Assembly: GCF_900090105.1 (NCBI RefSeq)
Contig: NZ_FMDM01000014.1
Coordinates: 62,001 to 126,000, forward strand
Source: Micromonospora humi
GTDB taxonomy: Bacteria > Actinomycetota > Actinomycetes > Mycobacteriales > Micromonosporaceae
Reading direction: 5' to 3'
DNA length: 64,000 nucleotides
Shown: positions 8,008 through 16,424 of the stretch, piece after piece
How the letters are laid out: every line of letters starts with the position of its first letter
Position numbering within the stretch: position 1 is the first letter of the stretch
Translations under genes and position numbers: made by a program
Notes under the pieces: model-generated
Seen by the model: only the letters and a program-made list of their open reading frames with translations
What the model was told of the DNA's origin: nothing
Databases searched by the model: none

Positions 8008-9267
8008 TCAGGGCGTCCGGGTGAGCCAGCCGACCGGCCGGTCGACGATCCGGCGGACCACCGAGGTGGCGCCGCCGACCGCTGCGGACTGGGCCCCGAG
8101 CACGGCGGGCCGCACCGTGACCGGGGACCACGCGGCGGTCAGCACCCGGCGGGAGATCTCTGCCACCACCGGCGGGCGCAACCAGGGCGCGAGCGGCGCG
8201 TATCCGCCCCCGAGCACCACCGTGTCCAGGTCCAGCAGGTTCACCACGCCGGCCACCGCCACGCCGAGCGCGGTGCCGGCGTCGGCCAGCGCCGCCAGGG
8301 TGGCCGGGTCGCCGCCCTCGGCCAGGTCGGCCAGGCGGGTGGCGGCGGTGTCGGCGGGCAGTTCCGCGCCGGGCAGCCCGGCGGCGGCCAGGATCGCCTC
8401 CTGGCCGGCGTACCGCTCCAGGCAGCCCTGGCCGCCGCAGCGGCACGGCCGTCCCTGCGGTTGGACCGGGAAGTGACCGATCTCTCCGCTCCAGCCACGG
8501 GCGCCCCGGTAGAGGGCCCCGTCGAGCACGATGCCGGCGCCGATGCCGATCTCGCCGGTGACGTGCAGGAAGCTGCGGGGCCCGGGCGCCGTGGCGTACA
8601 GCTCGCCGAGCGCGGCGAGGTTTGCCTCGTTGTCGACCACCAGCGGCGGCACCCCGTCGACCGGCTCGGCGAGCGGGTGCCCGGCCAGCAGCGCCGGCAC
8701 GTCCACGTCCCGCCAGCCGAGGTTCGGCGCGAGCCGGACCAGGCCGCCGTCGCCCACCAGGCCGGGCACGGCCAGCGCCGCGCCGGCCAGGGTCAGTCCG
8801 TCGCGTACGGCGGCGGCGCGGGCCTCGGCGGCGAGCGCGGCCAGCCGGGCGAGCGCGTCGGCGGGGGAGGCCGGGCGCAGGTCGGCGCGGCGGACCAGGT
8901 GGTGCCGGACCGTACCGGTGAGGTCCACCACGCAGGCCGCCAGGTAGTCGACGTTCACCTCCAGGCCCAGCCCGGCCGGGCCGTCGGCGGCCAGCAGCAG
9001 GCCACGGGCCGGCCGGCCCGCCCCGGTGCGGGGAGCCGGTTCCGCCTCGACGACCAGCCGCCCGGCGATCAGGTCGTCGACGACCGCGGAGACGGTGGCC
9101 CGGGTCAGCCCGGTCCGCGCGGCGAGCTCCGCCCGCGACGGCGGGCGGTCGGCGGCGGCGATCCGCCGGAGCACCACCGCGAGGTTCAACTCGCGCAGGC
9201 TGCCCTGCCGGACCGCTCCGGCGGTGCTGGCGCTGGTCACCACTTGACACTGCCACATCCCCGCCAT
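8008..9267 (-). CDS. ROK-family repressor of xylose genes
   Basis: About 419 residues: an N-terminal winged helix (PSRAELAARTGLTRATVSAVVDDL) and a ROK sugar-sensing domain with the zinc motif CRCGGQGCLE and GEIGIGAGIVLDGALYRG. ROK repressors of this XylR type bind xylose and release operators upstream of xylA. It is divergent from xylA with a 49-bp spacer that contains the promoter and an inverted repeat. Starts at ATG 9267 or 9258 or GTG 9243 are all possible; none has a good Shine-Dalgarno. If 9267 is right, its start codon overlaps the xylA -10 region. Function as xylose repressor is inferred from family and position. Confidence 0.88.
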   Translation of the reverse strand: MAGMWQCQVVTSASTAGAVRQGSLRELNLAVVLRRIAAADRPPSRAELAARTGLTRATVSAVVDDLIAGRLVVEAEPAPRTGAGRPARGLLLAADGPAGLGLEVNVDYLAACVVDLTGTVRHHLVRRADLRPASPADALARLAALAAEARAAAVRDGLTLAGAALAVPGLVGDGGLVRLAPNLGWRDVDVPALLAGHPLAEPVDGVPPLVVDNEANLAALGELYATAPGPRSFLHVTGEIGIGAGIVLDGALYRGARGWSGEIGHFPVQPQGRPCRCGGQGCLERYAGQEAILAAAGLPGAELPADTAATRLADLAEGGDPATLAALADAGTALGVAVAGVVNLLDLDTVVLGGGYAPLAPWLRPPVVAEISRRVLTAAWSPVTVRPAVLGAQSAAVGGATSVVRRIVDRPVGWLTRTP

Positions 9268-9284
9268 TTAATTCAACCGCTGAA
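9244..9284 (+). promoter_or_regulatory. xylA promoter with likely ROK operator
   Basis: TTGACA (9244-9249), a 17-bp spacer and TTTAAT (9267-9272) form a near-consensus vegetative promoter towards xylA. Directly after the -10 lies the inverted repeat TTCAACCGCTGAA (9272-9284), well placed to block transcription when bound. The divergent ROK protein is the obvious candidate binder. Confidence 0.72.
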
Positions 9285-9316
9285 CAAATCGCGGACCACA
9301 CCACCCGGAGGTTCCC

Positions 9317-10504
9317 ATGGCACCCCGTCCCACCCCCGCGGACAAGTTCTCCTTCGGTCTCTGGACCGTGGGCTGGCCGGCCCGCGACCCGTTCGGCGAC
9401 GCCACCCGGCCCGAGCTGGACGCCGTCGAGGCGGTGCACCGGCTCGCCGAACTCGGCGCGTACGGGATCACGTTCCACGACGACGACCTGGTCCCGTTCG
9501 GCGCGGACGCCGCCACCCGCGACGCCCGGATCGGCCGGTTCCGCAAGGCCCTCGACGAGACCGGCCTGGTGGTGCCGATGGTCACCACCAACCTCTTCAC
9601 CCACCCGGTGTTCAAGGACGGCGGGTTCACCAGCAACGACCGCGACGTCCGCCGGTACGCGCTGCGCAAGGTGCTGCGCAACGTCGACCTCGCCGCCGAG
9701 ATGGGCGCGAAGACGTTCGTCATGTGGGGCGGCCGGGAGGGCGCCGAGTACGACGTGGCCAAGAACGTCCAGGCCGCGCTGGACCGCTACCGCGAGGCCG
9801 TCGACCTGCTCTGCCAGTACGTCGTCGACAACGGTTACGACCTGCGCTTCGCGCTGGAGCCCAAGCCGAACGAGCCCCGGGGCGACATCCTGCTGCCCAC
9901 CGTCGGCCACGCGCTCGGCTTCATCTCCACCCTGGCCCGCCCGGAGATGGTCGGGCTCAACCCGGAGGTCGGCCACGAGCAGATGGCCGGGCTGAACTTC
10001 GCCCACGGCATCGCCCAGGCGCTCTGGCAGGGCAAGCTGTTCCACATCGACCTCAACGGCCAGCGCGGCATCAAGTACGACCAGGACCTGGTCTTCGGCC
10101 ACGGCGACCTGCTCAACGCGTTCGCCCTGGTCGACCTGCTGGAGCACGGCGGTCCGGACGGTGGCCAGGCCTACGACGGCCCGCGCCACTTCGACTACAA
10201 GCCCTCGCGCACCGAGGACATGGACGGGGTGTGGGCCTCGGCGGCCGCGAACATGAGCACCTACCTGCTGCTCAAGGAGCGGGCCGCGGCGTTCCGCGCC
10301 GACCCCGAGGTGGCCGAGGCGCTCGCCGCCGCCCGGGTGGCCGAGCTGGCCACCCCGACGCTCGACGCGGGTGAGGGCTACGCCGAGCTGCTCGCCGACC
10401 GGACCGCGTTCGAGGAGTTCGACCCGGAGGCCGCCGGGGCGAAGGGCTTCGGCTTCGTCCGGCTCAACCAGCTCGCCGTCGAGCACCTGCTCGGCGCTCG
10501 CTGA
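9317..10504 (+). CDS. xylA: Xylose isomerase
   Basis: Converts D-xylose to D-xylulose in the cytoplasm using two divalent metals. 395 residues, the usual length of the short actinobacterial class I enzyme. Visible signatures include FSFGLWTVGWPARDPFG, the active-site region GITFHDDDLVPFG, VMWGGREG, the metal ligand stretches LEPKPNEPRGD and NPEVGHEQM, and KLFHIDLNGQ. ATG 9317 follows GGAGG at correct spacing. xylB follows 11 bp later, so the two form an operon; the divergent ROK repressor and the promoter-operator at 9244-9284 presumably make it xylose-inducible. Confidence 0.97.
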   Translation: MAPRPTPADKFSFGLWTVGWPARDPFGDATRPELDAVEAVHRLAELGAYGITFHDDDLVPFGADAATRDARIGRFRKALDETGLVVPMVTTNLFTHPVFKDGGFTSNDRDVRRYALRKVLRNVDLAAEMGAKTFVMWGGREGAEYDVAKNVQAALDRYREAVDLLCQYVVDNGYDLRFALEPKPNEPRGDILLPTVGHALGFISTLARPEMVGLNPEVGHEQMAGLNFAHGIAQALWQGKLFHIDLNGQRGIKYDQDLVFGHGDLLNAFALVDLLEHGGPDGGQAYDGPRHFDYKPSRTEDMDGVWASAAANMSTYLLLKERAAAFRADPEVAEALAAARVAELATPTLDAGEGYAELLADRTAFEEFDPEAAGAKGFGFVRLNQLAVEHLLGAR

Positions 10505-10515
10505 GGCGGCCCGCC

Positions 10516-12000
10516 ATGCCGCTCGTCGCCGGGGTCGACTCGTCGACCCAGTCCTGCAAGGTGGTGGTCCGGGACGCGGAGACCGGCGCGCTGGTCCGGC
10601 AGGGCCGCGCGCCGCACCCGCCCGGCACCGAGGTCGACCCGTACGCCTGGTGGAACGCCCTGCGGGCGGCGGTGGCCGAGGCCGGCGGGCTGGCCGACGT
10701 GGCCGCCGTCTCGGTCGGCGGCCAGCAGCACGGCATGGTCTGCCTGGACGAGGCGGGCGAGGTGGTGCGCCCGGCGCTGCTGTGGAACGACACCCGCTCC
10801 GCCGACGCGGCCCGGGACCTGGTCGAGGAGGCCGGCGGCGGGGAGATCGGCCGCCGGTTCTGGGCCGACGCGACCGGCGCGGTGCCGGTGGCCAGCTTCA
10901 CCGCCACCAAGCTGCGCTGGCTGGCCCGGCACGAGCCGGCGAACGCGGACCGGGTGGCCGCGGTGTGCCTGCCGCACGACTGGCTCACCTGGAAGCTCGC
11001 CGGCGCGCCCGGGCTGGCCGCGCTGCGCACCGACCGGGGCGACGCCAGCGGCACCGGCTACTGGTCGCCGCACACCGGTGAATACCGGTTCGACCTGCTG
11101 GAGCGGGCGTTCGGCCGGCGGATCCGGGTGCCGGTCGTGCTGGGCCCGGCCGAGGTGGCCGGGCGGCTCGACCCGGCGGTGCTCGGCGACGTCCCGCCCG
11201 GCCCGGGGTCCGGCGCGGTCGGTCCGTCCGGCCCGAGCGCCGGCGCGGCCGATGGTCCGGGGGCCGGTGGGGTGCTGCTCGGGCCGGGGACCGGCGACAA
11301 CGCCGCGGCGGCGCTCGGCGTCGGCGCCGGCCCGGGCGACGTGGTCGTCTCCATCGGCACCTCCGGCACCGTCTTCGCGGTCGCCGACACCCCGGCCGCC
11401 GACGCCACCGGCGCGGTGGCCGGCTTCGCCGACGCCGGCGGCCGGTTCCTGCCGCTGGTCGCCACGCTGAACGCGGCCCGGGTGCTCGACGCCGCCGCGA
11501 CCCTGCTCGGCGTCGACCTGGACACGCTCGGCGAGCTGGCCCTCTCCGCCCCGCCCGGCGCGGACGGGCTGGTCCTGGTGCCCTACCTGGAGGGGGAGCG
11601 CACGCCGAACCGGCCGGACGCCACCGGCACGCTGCACGGCCTCACGCTGGCCACCTCGAACCCGGCCCACCTGGCCCGGGCCGCCGTCGAGGGGCTGCTC
11701 TGCGGGCTGGCCGACGGCCTCGACGCGCTGCTCGCCCAGGGCGCCCGCGCCGACCGGATCATCCTGGTCGGCGGCGGCGCCCGGTCCGCCGCGGTACGGC
11801 GGATCGCCCCGCAGGTCTTCGGCCGCCCGGTGGTGGTCCCGCCACCCGGGGAGTACGTCGCCGACGGCGCGGCCCGGCAGGCCGCCTGGGTGGCGCTGGG
11901 CGGCGACACCCCGCCGGACTGGTCGATCGGCGACACCGAGGAGTACACCGCCACCCCCGTCCCCACCATCCGCGAGCGCTACGCCCACGCCCGGGGTTAA
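10516..12000 (+). CDS. xylB: Xylulokinase
   Basis: Phosphorylates D-xylulose to xylulose-5-phosphate for the pentose phosphate pathway. 494 residues of the FGGY kinase family: VAGVDSSTQSCKVVV phosphate loop, SVGGQQHGMV, LWNDTRSA, LPHDWLTWKL, GTGDNAAAALG, VSIGTSGTVFA and the C-terminal LVGGGARSAAVR. Around residues 225-255 there is a Gly/Pro/Ala-rich insertion between the two FGGY lobes that is not needed for the fold. Operon with xylA, 11 bp apart. The final GTTAA is the first part of a dispersed palindromic repeat, which therefore supplies the stop codon. Confidence 0.95.
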   Translation: MPLVAGVDSSTQSCKVVVRDAETGALVRQGRAPHPPGTEVDPYAWWNALRAAVAEAGGLADVAAVSVGGQQHGMVCLDEAGEVVRPALLWNDTRSADAARDLVEEAGGGEIGRRFWADATGAVPVASFTATKLRWLARHEPANADRVAAVCLPHDWLTWKLAGAPGLAALRTDRGDASGTGYWSPHTGEYRFDLLERAFGRRIRVPVVLGPAEVAGRLDPAVLGDVPPGPGSGAVGPSGPSAGAADGPGAGGVLLGPGTGDNAAAALGVGAGPGDVVVSIGTSGTVFAVADTPAADATGAVAGFADAGGRFLPLVATLNAARVLDAAATLLGVDLDTLGELALSAPPGADGLVLVPYLEGERTPNRPDATGTLHGLTLATSNPAHLARAAVEGLLCGLADGLDALLAQGARADRIILVGGGARSAAVRRIAPQVFGRPVVVPPPGEYVADGAARQAAWVALGGDTPPDWSIGDTEEYTATPVPTIRERYAHARG

Positions 12001-12051
12001 GGAGGGGCCCCCGCTTAACGGATTCTGCATAGGCGGGGGCCCCGCTTAACA
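11997..12051 (+). repeat. GGGGCCCC palindromic repeat, copy A
   Basis: Two GGGGCCCC cores (12004-12011 and 12036-12043) are flanked by TTAAG/CTTAAC and separated by a spacer containing GATTCTGCATAGG. The left edge provides the xylB stop codon. Each core with its flanks can fold as a hairpin, so the unit may also end transcription. The reverse complement is nearly identical to copy B at 13559-13612, on the other side of the MFS gene. Confidence 0.9.
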
Positions 12052-12113
12052 CCGGACGCGGCGCGCCGGGGGGTCGTGGTGCGCGCCGGGCGCAAGCCTG
12101 GTTGGCTGCCGGC

Positions 12114-13550
12114 ATGAGCGGCACGATGGTCTCCCGGCGCGGGAACGCGGCGCACCGGCTCTACAGCGTCGTCGTCTTCGTGGTGCTCGCCTCGCTGGAC
12201 AACGTGGCGATCGGCCTGGTGCCACCGCTGTACGGGCCGATCTCCGGCGCGCTCGGCGTACCCCAGCGGTTGCTCGGCCTGGTCACCGCCGTCAGCTTCC
12301 TGGTCAGCGCGGTGGCCGCGGTGGGCTGGGCGTACGTCGGCGACCGCACCAACCGCAAGCCGCTGCTCATGGTCGGCACGCTGATCTGGGCGGCCGGCAC
12401 CGGCGGCAGCGCGCTGGCCGAGCGGTACCCGACGTTCCTGGCCGCGCAGCTCGTCGCCGCTGTCGGGCTGGGCGCGGTCGGCTCGGTCGGCTTCTCCGTG
12501 GTCACCGATCTGATCTCGCCGCGCCGCCGCGGCCTGGTGATGAGCTTCTGGGGCCTGTCCCAGGGCGTCGGCACGCTGGCCGGCACGCTGGCCGGGGGCC
12601 TGCTCGGGGCGACCGACTGGCGGCGGCCGTTCCTGCTGCTGACCGGCGTCGGTCTGGCCGCCACCGTGGCCTACCTGTTCACGTACGACATCGCGCGCGG
12701 GCAGAGCGAGCCGGAGCTGGCCGACGCGCTGGACGCCGGCGGCGAGTACGACTACCGGATCAGCCGCGCCGACCTGCCCCGGATCCTGGCCCGGCGGACC
12801 AACCGCTGGCTGATCCTGCAGGGGCTCACCGCCCAGGCCGCGTTCGGCTCGCTGGTCTGGCTGCCGGTGCTGTTCAGCCAGCGGGCCGAGGCGCAGGGCT
12901 ACTCGGCGGCCACCGCCGTCGTGGTGGGCAGCGTGTTCGCCACCCTGTTCCAGCTCGGCGGCGTGCTGTCCATCGTGGGCGGGCTGGTCGGCGACGCGCT
13001 GCAACGGCGTACGCCGAGTGGCCGGGCCCTGGTCGCGGCCGTGGGCATCCTCGCGGCCGTGCCGTTCTACCTGGTCCTGTTCTTCGTGCCGATCCACATC
13101 GACGTGCCCGACGGCGCCGGCTCCGGCGCGGTGGTGGCGGCCGTGCTGTCCAGCGTGCTGACCGAGCCGACGGTCGGGCTGAGCCTGCTCACCGCCGTGG
13201 TCGCGCTGGCGCTCACCTCGGCCAACTCGCCGAACTGGTTCGCGCTGATCGCCGACGTGAACCCGCCCGAGCACCGGGGCACGGTCTACAGCCTCGGCAA
13301 CCTGGTCAACGGCGTGGGGCGGGCGGCCGGCAACGGGCTGGTCGGGGTGGCGTTCGCCGCGCTGCGGGTGGCTTTCCCGCCGCCGCTGAACTACGCCGTC
13401 GGGCTGGCCGCGTTCCAGCTGTTCTTCGTGCCGACCGGGATCATGTACTGGCTGGCCGCCCGCACCTCACCCCGGGACATCGCCCAGGTGCACGCGCTCC
13501 TGCACACCCGCGCCGACCGCCTGGAAGCCGAAGGCGGGGGCCCCGCTTAA
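12114..13550 (+). CDS. MFS transporter (spinster-like)
   Basis: A 478-residue major facilitator protein with about 12 hydrophobic helices. The loop 2-3 signature VGDRTNRKPLLMVGTLIW is present, as is DLISPRRRGLVMSFWGLSQG in the first half and LIADVNPPEHRGTVYSLGN in the second. This pattern resembles the Spns/GalP-like group; the substrate is unknown. ATG 12114 was chosen over TTG 12102. The C-terminal residues GGGPA and the stop codon are encoded inside copy B of the dispersed repeat. The gene is bracketed by inverted copies of that repeat, which separates it from both xylose and alpha-glucoside genes. Confidence 0.87.
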   Translation: MSGTMVSRRGNAAHRLYSVVVFVVLASLDNVAIGLVPPLYGPISGALGVPQRLLGLVTAVSFLVSAVAAVGWAYVGDRTNRKPLLMVGTLIWAAGTGGSALAERYPTFLAAQLVAAVGLGAVGSVGFSVVTDLISPRRRGLVMSFWGLSQGVGTLAGTLAGGLLGATDWRRPFLLLTGVGLAATVAYLFTYDIARGQSEPELADALDAGGEYDYRISRADLPRILARRTNRWLILQGLTAQAAFGSLVWLPVLFSQRAEAQGYSAATAVVVGSVFATLFQLGGVLSIVGGLVGDALQRRTPSGRALVAAVGILAAVPFYLVLFFVPIHIDVPDGAGSGAVVAAVLSSVLTEPTVGLSLLTAVVALALTSANSPNWFALIADVNPPEHRGTVYSLGNLVNGVGRAAGNGLVGVAFAALRVAFPPPLNYAVGLAAFQLFFVPTGIMYWLAARTSPRDIAQVHALLHTRADRLEAEGGGPA

Positions 13551-13612
13551 CAGGTGGGTGTTAAGCGGGGCCCCCGCCTATGCAGAAAGCGTTAAGCGGG
13601 GCCCCCTCCTTA
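13531..13612 (+). repeat. GGGGCCCC palindromic repeat, copy B (three cores)
   Basis: Cores at 13537-13544, 13567-13574 and 13598-13605, about 31 bp apart. The second and third cores with their spacer CCTATGCAGAAAGC are an inverted copy of copy A. The left end encodes the last residues and stop of the MFS protein; the right end TCCTTA provides the stop codon (TAA) of the convergent GH13 gene. Probably also acts as a bidirectional terminator. Confidence 0.9.
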
Positions 13613-15250
13613 CACCCACCACACGGTGACGTCGGTGGGGACGGCGGTGCCGTCCAGGGGGGCGCTGGAGGCCAGCACCGTGGCGCCGTCGGGCAACGGC
13701 ACCGGGGCCGCGCCGAAGTTGGTCAGCACGGTCAGGTCGCCGTTGGTGAACGTGAGCACCTCGTCGCCGGAGGAGAGGAAGCGCATCGGCCCCCGGGCCA
13801 GCCCGTGCTCGCGGCGCAGCCGCAACGCGGTCCGGTACAGCTCGTACGTCGAGCCGGGCACCCCGCGCTGCCGGTCCAGCGCGTACTCGGCCCAGACCGG
13901 CGGCTGGGGCAGCCAGCTCGCGTCGGTCGGGCCGAAGCCGTACGACGGGGCGTCGGCCTCCCACGGGATCGGCACCCGGCAGCCGTCCCGGCCGCGCTGG
14001 GTGTGCCCGCTGCGGGCCCAGGTCGGGTCCTGCCGGGCCTCGTCGGGCAGCGTGGTGTGCTCCGGCAGCCCCAGCTCCTCACCCTGGTAGAGGTAGGCCG
14101 ACCCGGGCAGCGCGAGCATCAGCAGGCTGGCCGCCCGGGCCCGGCGCAGGCCGAGCGCCGCGTCGGGCTGCGGGTCGTCGACGCCGATGCCGTTGGTCCG
14201 CCCGCCGCCGGTGCTCAGCCCGAGCCGGGAGGCGTGCCGGACCACGTCGTGGTTGGACAGCACCCACGTGGTGGGCGCGCCGACCGCGTCGGTGGCCTCC
14301 AGCGAACGGGTGATCACCGCGTACTGGGCCGGGGCGGTCCAGGCGGCCATCAGGTACTCGAAGTTGAACGCCTGGTGCATCTCGTCGGGCCGGACGTAGC
14401 GGGCCAGCCGCTCGGCCGGCTCCACCCACGCCTCGGCGACCAGGACCCGCTCCCCGGCGTACGAGTCGAGCAGCCGCCGCCACTCCCGGTAGATCTCGTG
14501 CACGCCGTCCTGGTCCCACATCGGCGGGCGCGGCTTGTCCGCCTCGTTGCCGGAGAGGATTTCCTGCGGCTCCTGCCAGTCGGCCAGGTCGGCCTGCTTG
14601 ATCAGGCCGTGCGCCACGTCCACCCGGAACCCGTCGACGCCCCGGTCCAGCCAGAAGCGCAGCACGTCGAGGAACTCCTCGCGGACCTCCGGGTTGTCCC
14701 AGTCGAGGTCGGGCTGGCCGGTGTCGAACAGGTGCAGGTACCACTGGCCGTCGGGCAGCCGGGTCCAGGCCGGGCCGCCGAACACGCTCTCCCAGTCGTT
14801 CGGCGGCTCGGCGCCGTCCGGGCCCTTGCCGTCGCGGATGACGTAGCGCCGCCGTTCCGGGCTGCCCGGCGCGGCGGCGACGGCCGCGGCGAACCAGCGG
14901 TGCGCGGACGAGGTGTGGTTGGGCACCAGGTCGACGATCACGCGCAGGCCGCGGGCCTTCGCCTCGGCGATCATCTTGTCGGCGTCGGCGAGCGTGCCGA
15001 AGAGCGGATCGACGTCCCGGTAGTCGGCCACGTCGTAGCCGGCGTCGGCCTGCGGGGACGGATAGAACGGGGACAGCCAGACCGCGTCGACCCCCAGCTC
15101 GGCGAGGTGGTCGAGACGGGCCGTGATGCCGGGCAGGTCGCCGATGCCGTCGCCGTCGGAGTCGGCGAACGAGCGGGGGTAGACCTGGTAGATGACCGCC
15201 TCGGTCCACCAGCCGGTGGCCGGGGCCTGCTTCGTCGCGTCGGTGTTCAG
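13610..15250 (-). CDS. Alpha-glucosidase, GH13 family
   Basis: Hydrolyses alpha-glucosidic bonds of short oligosaccharides in the cytoplasm. GH13 motifs in order: YQVYPRSFADSDGDGIGDL, VIVDLVPNHTS, DGFRVDVAHG (nucleophile Asp), VLVAEAWVEP (acid/base Glu) and VLSNHDVVRH. The frame has no ATG, GTG or TTG before 15031, yet essential N-terminal sequence is encoded upstream of that. A CTG at 15250 preceded by AGGGAGAAGG is the best start and gives a 546-residue protein, the normal length. Last gene of the alpha-glucoside operon, 40 bp after the LacI gene. Its stop codon lies inside repeat copy B. Confidence 0.93.
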   Translation of the reverse strand: MNTDATKQAPATGWWTEAVIYQVYPRSFADSDGDGIGDLPGITARLDHLAELGVDAVWLSPFYPSPQADAGYDVADYRDVDPLFGTLADADKMIAEAKARGLRVIVDLVPNHTSSAHRWFAAAVAAAPGSPERRRYVIRDGKGPDGAEPPNDWESVFGGPAWTRLPDGQWYLHLFDTGQPDLDWDNPEVREEFLDVLRFWLDRGVDGFRVDVAHGLIKQADLADWQEPQEILSGNEADKPRPPMWDQDGVHEIYREWRRLLDSYAGERVLVAEAWVEPAERLARYVRPDEMHQAFNFEYLMAAWTAPAQYAVITRSLEATDAVGAPTTWVLSNHDVVRHASRLGLSTGGGRTNGIGVDDPQPDAALGLRRARAASLLMLALPGSAYLYQGEELGLPEHTTLPDEARQDPTWARSGHTQRGRDGCRVPIPWEADAPSYGFGPTDASWLPQPPVWAEYALDRQRGVPGSTYELYRTALRLRREHGLARGPMRFLSSGDEVLTFTNGDLTVLTNFGAAPVPLPDGATVLASSAPLDGTAVPTDVTVWWV

Positions 15251-15290
15251 CGCCTTCTCCCTGTCGTTGGTGCGGGACGAACGGGTCCGT

Positions 15291-16361
15291 TCAGTGTGCC
15301 CGGGGCGGCGCGGTCGACTCGCGCACGACGAGCCGAGTGGGGAGGATCACCGAGGTCGGCGTCCGCCGGTCGCCGTCGGCGCCGCGCGGCTCCGGCACCA
15401 GCCCGGGGTACGGGTCGGCGGCGCGCGTGCCCAGCGGGTCCAGCAGGATGCGGGCGGCGAGCCGTCCCTGGTCGGCGGCGGGCTGGGCGATGGTGCTCAA
15501 CCCCAGCACGCCGGCCAGGTCGTGGTCGTCGATGCCGATCACGCTGACGTCCTGCGGCACCCGCAGCCCGGCGTCGCGCAGCGCGGTGACCGCGCCCATC
15601 GCCATCTCGTCGCAGGCGGCGAAGATGGCGGTGGGCGGTTCGCCCCGGGCGAGCAGCTCGGCGGTGGCGTGGGTGCCCCCGTCGATGGTGAACCGGGATT
15701 CGACGTCGAGGCTCGGGTCGGGTCGGAGGCCGGCGGCGCGCAGCGCCTCCTGGTAGCCGCGCCGGCGGTCCAGGTGGGTGGTGAAGGCCAACTCGTCGTC
15801 CGGGTCGCCGGAGATGTGCGCGATCCGGGTGTGCCCGAGGTCGAGCAGGTGGCGGGTGGCGGTGCGGGCGGCGGCCACGTCGTCGATCCGGACGCAGGGC
15901 CAGCCGGGCACGCCGCTGCCGGAGCTGATGGTCACGCCGGGCAGGTCGAGTTTGGTGAGCGCGTGCACGTCGGCGGCGCGCAGCGGGGTGGCGACCAGGA
16001 TGATCGCGTCGACCCGCTTGTGTAGGGCGGCCGTGCGCAGCACCCGCTGGCGGGTCTGCTCCCGGCCGCCGAGGTTGTAGAGCAGCAGGTCGTAGCCGTT
16101 CTGCTGGAGGTAGTCCTCGACGGCCTCGACGACCGTGCCGAAGAACCACCTGGTGATCCGGGGGACCACCACCGCGACGGTGCCGGTCCGCCCGCCGGCC
16201 AGCCGGGAGGCGCTGGGCGAGACCGCGTACTGGAGCTGCTCGGCGGCGGCGAGCACCCGGCGGCGGGTGGCGGCGGAGACGGTCGGCAGGCCGCGCAGCG
16301 CGCGGGACACGGTGGCCGTGGAGACCCCGGCCAGCCGGGCGACGTCGTCAATCTTGGTCAT
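15291..16361 (-). CDS. LacI-family repressor of the alpha-glucoside operon
   Basis: 356 residues: the N-terminal LacI helix-turn-helix DDVARLAGVSTATVSRALRG with hinge, then a periplasmic-binding-like sensor domain (AIILVATPLRAADVHALTKL, ISGDPDDELAFTTHLDRRRGY, CDEMAMGAVTALRDAG, VIGIDDHDLAGVLGLSTI). ATG 16361 follows GGGGAG. It sits inside the operon between the permease and glucosidase genes and most likely binds the palindrome at 19917-19930 upstream of the binding-protein gene, with release by an alpha-glucoside. The likely inducer is inferred from the neighbours. Confidence 0.92.
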   Translation of the reverse strand: MTKIDDVARLAGVSTATVSRALRGLPTVSAATRRRVLAAAEQLQYAVSPSASRLAGGRTGTVAVVVPRITRWFFGTVVEAVEDYLQQNGYDLLLYNLGGREQTRQRVLRTAALHKRVDAIILVATPLRAADVHALTKLDLPGVTISSGSGVPGWPCVRIDDVAAARTATRHLLDLGHTRIAHISGDPDDELAFTTHLDRRRGYQEALRAAGLRPDPSLDVESRFTIDGGTHATAELLARGEPPTAIFAACDEMAMGAVTALRDAGLRVPQDVSVIGIDDHDLAGVLGLSTIAQPAADQGRLAARILLDPLGTRAADPYPGLVPEPRGADGDRRTPTSVILPTRLVVRESTAPPRAH

Positions 16362-16384
16362 CGTGGCTCCCCGCTGCGACCCGG

Positions 16385-16418
16385 GCCCCGCCGCCGTCGG
16401 ACCCGGCGGCGGCGGGGC
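16385..16418 (-). terminator. Hairpin between permease and LacI genes
   Basis: A 12-bp G+C-only stem (16385-16396 with 16407-16418) with a 10-base loop lies in the 63-bp gap. It could partly terminate transcription and lower expression of the repressor and glucosidase relative to the transporter. Confidence 0.5.
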
Positions 16419-16424
16419 GGCGGA

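Noticed and set aside
6244..10486. Very long reading frames on both strands (over 1200 codons) across 6.2-10.5 kb
   Set aside because: They are composed mainly of Arg, Gly, Ala and Pro and lie over well-supported genes (SpoIIE, ROK, xylA). They are a by-product of high third-position GC.
13610..15250. Frameshift disrupting the GH13 gene
   Set aside because: The frame is continuous from 15250 to the stop and contains all catalytic motifs; only the start codon is unusual.
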